The notes beneath the pieces are model-generated. The model was given only the letters and a program-made list of their open reading frames with translations. It searched no databases and was not told where the DNA came from. Positions 58,694 through 64,000 of a stretch of 64,000 bases of DNA are shown piece after piece. Within the stretch, counting starts at the first letter, position 1; every line of letters starts with the position of its first letter. A program made the translations under genes and the position numbers. The stretch comes from Aquila chrysaetos chrysaetos (taxonomy: Eukaryota; Chordata; Aves; Accipitriformes; Accipitridae), in NCBI RefSeq assembly GCF_900496995.4, contig NC_044018.1, forward strand, positions 29,182,047 to 29,246,046. The letters are read 5' to 3'.

Positions 58694-59918
58694 ATTGGCC
58701 TTTTACTAGAAAACTTGCTGCAAGGTGCTGGGCCTTTTTAAATCGGTGTTTTTAGCTTTAACAAACAGCTGTCCTCCATGAAAGCAATGCTATACTGCAC
58801 ATCAACACTAAGGGAATCCTATGTACAAATTATCTCAACTAGAAAAATACTCTGGAAGCCTGCGAAGAGTGTATTTAGGTGCATGGAAACAAGTATCTGG
58901 CTGTGGGTTAGCTTCAACAGGTAATCTCTGTCCACAGCACGAGAACAGAGCTGTTCTGTACTCCCACTGTCTTATCCTTTTTGAGCTTCAGTAGGTATTT
59001 CACTAACAATTTACGGCATTTCACTGTACTCACAATGGTGGCGTGAAACAGGCTTTCTGTAATACACTACTTTTACCACTACAAATGCTACTGCAGTGCT
59101 TAGGGACCAATTTCAAAGGGACTTTCTGGCCTTCTTTAAAAATGGTAACTTAATGCACTTTAATACATGTAAAGGGCACAACTGGGATTTTTTTTAATAG
59201 TAAAAACATTTATGTGCTTAGTATCCAACAACTAAAGCATCTTAAATTGAGTGCAATGTGATTTTCTTTCTCAAAACTGCCTATGATCAATTGAAGACTC
59301 CCTACTCTCTTTATTTTTCTCTGCGCAACTGGAACGGTGTGCCCATTGCTGGAACATATGTATTTTAGTGCTTCTCTAGAAGCTGTGCTGACAGATCTCT
59401 TTGAGGACAAGTGAACACTTTTGCAGTAGCCTGCAGGGCATTACTTTTGCATTCCATATGCATTTGAAGTGGGGTTTTGGGTTTGGTTTTTTTTGGTTGG
59501 TTGCTTTTTTTTTTTAACTTGGAGTTCATTATCATTCATTTTAAACTGCAGATGATATTTTTAAGGCCTTTTGACAACTTTGAAAACCTACTTGTATCAA
59601 GCTGCCATAAATCTTCTCATTATGGCTGTGAAATTATGCTGCATTGCAAAAATCTCTGGAATAAAACCATCTGAACAGTGAAAATTTCTGATTCCTAGCA
59701 TTGAAGCTTCGTACATTTTTAAACTTGACTTCATTTATTTTACAAACAATGAAATCTTGAACGGGGGAAGGAGGATGCCCTTTTTTATATTAGCTTTTAT
59801 TTGTACTGTATTCTCATGAGAATTAGCTCTTAACTATACTTGAGGTGTAAAATATTCTGCTTTCTTAACAGTCCTGCTAACTACAAAACCTTCAATAAAG
59901 TTCGGTCATTTACATTAA
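58694..59918 (+). other. LIMA1: LIMA1 3' UTR
   Basis: AT-rich sequence after the stop codon. AATAAA occurs at 59660-59665 and 59894-59899; the second is the more likely main site, with cleavage about 59910-59925. Open frames inside are short and unconserved. A further AATAAA at 60971 could serve a longer form. Confidence 0.7.
59894..59899 (+). promoter_or_regulatory. LIMA1: Poly(A) signal AATAAA of LIMA1
   Basis: Canonical hexamer in TTCAATAAAG, about 1.2 kb after the stop codon. Confidence 0.6.
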
Positions 59919-59919
59919 A

Positions 59920-61465
59920 ATTTAAGTCTGAAGACTGGATTCGTACTCATTTCAGAAAGAGGTGGTATTTTAAAAACACCATGGGAGAAGATGGGTGAAA
60001 TACCGGTGTTCTTACTGGAAGCTGGAGACCAGCCAGTGATTTTTCTGGTGCCACTAGGTGACACTGTGTATCCACTTTTTTTCCGGTTGACAGTCAAGGG
60101 GGCAGATTGTGCTCTCATATGCAAGAGCGTTGTGGAAGGGGTGTTAGAACAGGATGGGCAAAAGAAAAAAGGACGTGCAGGTATTTTATGCTTCCATTTC
60201 TGGCTTCAGGTGGTTCTCAGGCATGGTAGCTGAGGACAACTGAGAGGGGTTCCCCCCCCCCCCCCCCCTTCCTATAAGCTGCTTTGTATTGCAGTTATCT
60301 TCCCTTAAGCCTGAGGTGGGTTTGGTTGGGATAGACAGGGGCTAAGACCTAGAAGAAATACAGTAAGCATCCTGCAGCAGCGTGAGAAAACGCACGTGTG
60401 TATGACATATATATAGGGGAAGGAGGGAGAGAAGGGAAAAGAAGCCTGCTGTCTACCTGGAAGGTATTAGCAGTTGCACATCATGAGATGTACAACCTAC
60501 TGCTAATTTTTCTTTCTTTTTAAGGGAGAAGTAAGACTTGATTTGTACAGATAGAGGTATTGTAAAACTATGAAAGCTGGTGTGCAAGCACATGCTGCTT
60601 TCTGTAACCTTTCTCTCTTCCTAACAAAATCCATTTGGTATCAGATTTCCTCAAATTACTAAGCAATTGGAGATCTTTCTCACTGGAAATTGTGCTAAGT
60701 GTATTTGAAAAGGAAGGGAAGAATATTTGTTGTGGACTTGGATTTATTGAATATGCCTACTACTTGTTTCTTGGGAAACGCAATTGTATTGTACAATGTA
60801 TCCCCAGTTACATGATACTAAAGCAATACTGGCTGCAGTTACCAGAGACTTTAATGGTATGCATCATTAGCTGTAGTTAAATCTGAGGCATCTGTGAGTC
60901 TCTGAGATACAAGGACCCTTAGTGTTCAGACTGGCAGAACAAGGAGAAATTAGTACAAGTGGTACTTTTAAATAAAGTCGTTGATTAAAAAAAAGTGATC
61001 AGATCATGAACTAGCCTGTTCTTGAATCTATTAGTTATCATACTATTTGAGTGCTTAATGGGCCATTTAATTTGCTCTCAACTGGACAGATGCCAAAAGA
61101 GCTATTATATGAAAGATGGATCATTTGCTACAATGTACAAGGAAGTTCATGCTGACCACCTTTATGGAGATTTTTGAGAACCTCATTGAAAAGCTTACAC
61201 AAAGGCCAGGCTTTGTTAGTTGGTTACCCTCATCCGAAGACCGTCACGCCAAACCACTGATTTTTTTCTGAATGTTTTAAAAGCTATAAGGAGTATCTTA
61301 CACTTTGCCAACCAGTGTACCCCTCACTCCCTGTTTTGTGCTTAAATATTAAACCACATGGCTATTAATACTAGTAAAACTAATTCTGGTATCTTACCAT
61401 AAACTCTTCACATGAGAAGTTGCCCTATCCTGCTTGCAGCTCTGGGGCCCTTCCTTTCAGAGGTG
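59920..61465. other. Intergenic region between LIMA1 and CERS5
   Basis: About 1.5 kb with no gene recognised. It contains C17 at 60252-60268 and a TATATATA stretch near 60408. Open frames of up to 81 codons have no family signature. Confidence 0.75.
60252..60268. repeat. C17 homopolymer
   Basis: Seventeen C between LIMA1 and CERS5, outside any CpG island. Confidence 0.9.
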
Positions 61466-61911
61466 AGTGAAACGCGCTGCGAGCCCGTCTGAGGAATCCT
61501 GCCCCTCGGGGATGAGGGGGAGGTGGTTTATCTACCGGAGTTGAGTAGCAACCGCCTCCGCAGCGTTCAGGCTGGGCTCGGCGCCTCCCTCAGCCGGGGC
61601 CTTCCCGGGGAAAGAGACCGGACTCTCCTCAGAAGCTCATGCTTTAGGCCCTATTAAAGACTATCTTGAGGCCTTTTTTTTTTTTCCAGTCTGAACAACT
61701 CGTCTCTGTTGGTGGAAAAACCCCCGAGGGCTCGGAAACTCGTAACGAGCCGCCTTCGCGCCGCGTCCCCCTCAGGGAGCGCTGAGGCGACGGCGGGAGC
61801 GCGCGCGCGCCGCCGTGCCTTAGAGGCGAACCCGCCACTGCGCCTGCTCCCAGCTAACGGTCCGCGGCGGGGGGGCGTGGCCGGCCGAACACCACCACCC
61901 CGCGCCCGGTC

Positions 61912-61922
61912 TGCGCATGCGC
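61912..61922. promoter_or_regulatory. NRF1 palindrome in the CERS5 promoter
   Basis: Perfect TGCGCATGCGC, 124 bases before the start codon; identical to the 11-mer at 32134 in the LIMA1 promoter. Confidence 0.65.
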
Positions 61923-62041
61923 CCCTCGGCGCCGGGAAGGAAGGGAGGGAGGTGCTGGTTCGCGGTGCCGCCCCGCTTGTCGGCTGCGGTGGCCGCCTCA
62001 GCTGCGGCCGCCGGGAGGGAGGCGGAGGGAGGGAGGAGGCG

Positions 62042-62053
62042 GAAGATGGCGGC
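62042..62053 (+). promoter_or_regulatory. CERS5: TISU element at the CERS5 start codon
   Basis: GAAGATGGCGGC matches the TISU consensus SAASATGGCGGC at all 12 positions and contains the CERS5 ATG. TISU acts both in transcription (YY1-like core) and in scanning-free initiation on very short 5' UTRs. It predicts transcription starting about 5-30 bases before 62046. Confidence 0.7.
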
Positions 62054-62254
62054 GGCCGCGGCGGCCGCGGCGGCGGCGCTGCGGGCCTGGTTCTGGAATG
62101 AGCGCTTTTGGCTACCGCACAACGTGACGTGGGCGGACCTGGCCGGGGAGCCGGGCCCGCCGGGCAGTGGGTTGCAGTACCCGCGGGCGGGCCACGTCCT
62201 CTCCGCCTTCCCGCTGGCGCTCGGCATCTTCGCCGTGCGGCTGCTCTTCGAGAG
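62046..62254 (+). CDS. CERS5: CERS5, ceramide synthase 5, coding exon 1 (5' partial gene)
   Basis: CERS5 is an ER membrane N-acyltransferase that joins a fatty acyl-CoA, mainly C16, to sphinganine. This exon gives the first 69 residues: M, ten Ala, then [36 protein letters not shown] and [18 protein letters not shown] into LLFER. The hydrophobic stretch at about 49-65 is the first membrane segment. It ends AG before GTGAGC, so Arg is completed by the next exon. The Lag1p and homeobox-like regions lie beyond the window. [18 protein letters not shown] also fits CERS6, but YPR-GH-LS-FPLA-GIF-VRLLFER and the LIMA1 neighbour favour CERS5. The frame is open upstream to another ATG at 61917, but the TISU match supports 62046. 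The poly-Ala run is GCG/GCC-coded and may vary in length. Confidence 0.9.
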
Positions 62255-64000
62255 GTGAGCGTGAGGACCGCCCCTGCCTCGGGGCTTCCCCCCGGGGGCG
62301 GCGGGGCCCTCAGGCGGCTGAGGGGGGCCCCTCAGGCGGCTGAGGCGACCGGGACGCCTCCCGTTCCCGCCTCGGGGGCGAGCGCGCGGCGAGGCCGCCG
62401 GTGTCTCTTAGCAACGGGCTGTGGAGCGCCCCGGGGAGGGGTGGGGGGCGGCAGCGGCGGGCGGCCCCGGGGCCGGACCGGAGGGGAGACGAGGAGGCTC
62501 GGGCCGGCCCCCCCCCCCCCCCGTTCGCCCCTCAGGCGGCGCGGAGGCCTTCTGTGGAGGCCGTGGCGGGCTCTCCGCCCGCGGTGTCTCCCGAGGCTTT
62601 TTTTGCGTGGAAAGGTAATTTTGTGTAACCCTGGAAAACCTGTCCCGGGAAACCTCTCTGTGTCTGTCACGACATACAGAAACCCGTAGGGCTTCTCTCT
62701 CCCTTGGCTTTGGATCCCGAGGGGCTCCTCCAGTGCTAGCGGTACCTTACGCTGCGGTAGTGCAAGCAGAAAGTCTGGGGAACTCGCTTGTTATTTCTCC
62801 GCCTGTCCAGGAGAACCTCGGCTGGGCGAAAGACAACTGGCTGCTGCTGCTCTGCAGTTGGTTTGCTTGTGTTGCTGGTCTCTGCCTTTATTGTACTTTC
62901 CTCGTGAGTTCCTGGGTGAGGAAATAGGACTTGTTCACATGGCCTAGTATATTATTCAACAATTTGTGGATCCCCTGCATCTCGGGCATGACAGAAGTGC
63001 ATGCAGATCATCATATCTGCCCATAAACAGGTGTAATAAAGTATTTCTCATTTACTTGAGTATCCATAAACATATAATAATAACTCTTCCCTGGGGCAGA
63101 GGTTTATCCTTTCCATGATGTATATCTCTTACAGCCACACGCAGGGCAGACTGTGTGGGTGACATAGATACTAATTAGTAAAGCAGCTTATTTAGGAAAA
63201 CCGTTAGGTGAGGCAGACCGAGACACCTTGTATTCCTGTTCAGGTAGTTCATTAAAGATTGATTTAATCTTAAATTTCTACATTGAAAGAGCAGAAGTCT
63301 TTCTAAGCATGAAAAGGGCTGTAGGACTAAAGCGGGTAGGAATCAGGTTGGTTTTGTTTTGTGGGTTTTCTGCAAGAAGTGTGAATTCTCTTGAGCTTTC
63401 AGAAATTAAACAAGAGGAGGGGACTGGGGTGAAGTAAAGATAGGTGAATTGTGGAGAAAAATGAAGCAGGTCAGCAGGGTAGGAGAGAAATTTGAGAAGC
63501 GCTCTTTTTCTCAAATCTTATCTTTCTGCCCTCGGGGGGGGGGGGGGGGGGTGGAAAGCTTCAGAAAACTACTGGCAGGTCAAACCAGTGCAGAGGACCC
63601 AGGAACACATGTGGCAGTGCCAAAAATCTCATCTCAGCTTGGTGTGCTACTGCTAGTCTTGGCCAAATGTTCACACTTGCCAGCAGACAAGGAAAGGAAG
63701 TTGTGGGACGAAATGATCCCCTTGAAAGGCATATTGTGGGAAGGTCTTGGTTTCCAAGCCTTGTTTAGTACAGGTGTCTTACTCTGGGGAAGAAGTGCAA
63801 AAGATTCTCTGTGCTCTGTGCTGGAGTATGAGATGTTAGGAGAGATACAGTGCATCCTACTGCACCTAGCAATGTAGTCCTCCTGGTAGCAATTGCTTTA
63901 TCCTGATAATGTTTACCTGGTTTGTGAAATTTCTTTTGCAGTGTTAATTTAGGGAGGAGTAAAATGACAAATTAGGTCGTCCGCCTACACAGTAAAACCT
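62255..64000 (+). other. CERS5: CERS5 intron 1 (partial)
   Basis: The expected second exon (FIAKPCA-like) is not found before 64000. The intron holds a near-perfect duplication of CCTCAGGCGGCTGAGG at about 62308-62345, C15 at 62508 and G18 at 63534-63551. The 62733-62927 frame has a hydrophobic stretch but no known family. Confidence 0.7.
63534..63551. repeat. G18 homopolymer
   Basis: Eighteen G in CERS5 intron 1, about 900 bases beyond the CpG island. Confidence 0.9.

Larger units (their letters stand above)
61470..62620 (+). promoter_or_regulatory. CERS5: CpG island and promoter of CERS5
   Basis: Dense CpG around the first exon, with an NRF1 site and no evident TATA box. C15 lies at 62508-62522. 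Long Ala/Arg/Pro/Gly frames here are GC artefacts. Confidence 0.85.

Noticed and set aside
62733-62927. 64-codon frame with a hydrophobic stretch in CERS5 intron 1
   Set aside because: It does not match the expected CERS5 exon 2 and has no recognisable family; probably chance.

Overview
The window is vertebrate nuclear DNA and almost certainly from a bird. Three multi-exon genes follow GT-AG splicing. A CR1 retroposon copy ends in the tandem ATTCTATGAT typical of birds, introns are short compared with the human orthologues, and promoters lie in CpG islands. I see no sign of bacterial, viral or plasmid DNA, and no CRISPR array, tRNA or rRNA gene. The species cannot be named from the sequence.

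Layout. (1) 1-21480, minus strand: LARP4, an RNA-binding, poly(A)-binding-protein-associated factor. I joined 16 coding exons between 1087 and 20626. All junction phases agree and give 728 codons plus stop, with PAM2w, La and RRM regions in order. The 3' UTR runs off the left edge, and the promoter CpG island covers about 19790-21480. (2) 21485-31880: intergenic, with no gene recognised. It holds one fairly young CR1 copy, two old CR1 fragments whose consensus segments overlap (so two separate insertions), MIR-like SINE relics and a long A tract. (3) 31880-59918, plus strand: LIMA1 (EPLIN), an actin-binding LIM protein. A CpG-island promoter and a probable non-coding first exon are followed by 10 coding exons (35964-58693; 770 codons plus stop). 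The internal start of the alpha isoform is at codon 160. A complete eight-ligand LIM zinc site is split over the last two exons. (4) 59920-61470: intergenic. (5) 61470-64000, plus strand: CpG-island promoter and first coding exon of CERS5 (ceramide synthase 5); the rest lies beyond the right edge.

The gene order LARP4 - LIMA1 - CERS5 and the strands (LARP4 opposite to the other two) match human 12q13, apart from FAM186A, which lies between LIMA1 and LARP4 in human and is not seen here. The three genes do not form one pathway. LARP4 stabilises mRNA, LIMA1 bundles actin, and CERS5 makes C16-type ceramides in the ER.

I found no undescribed multi-gene system; this is an ordinary conserved locus. 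The points most worth a second look are regulatory or structural: a perfect TISU element at the CERS5 start codon, the same 11-base NRF1 palindrome in the LIMA1 and CERS5 promoters, a NAGNAG tandem acceptor at LARP4 exon 2, two related CGCG-containing blocks in LARP4 introns, an in-frame cryptic terminal exon in a LIMA1 intron with a zinc-ribbon-like string, and many G/C homopolymers of 12-19 bases.
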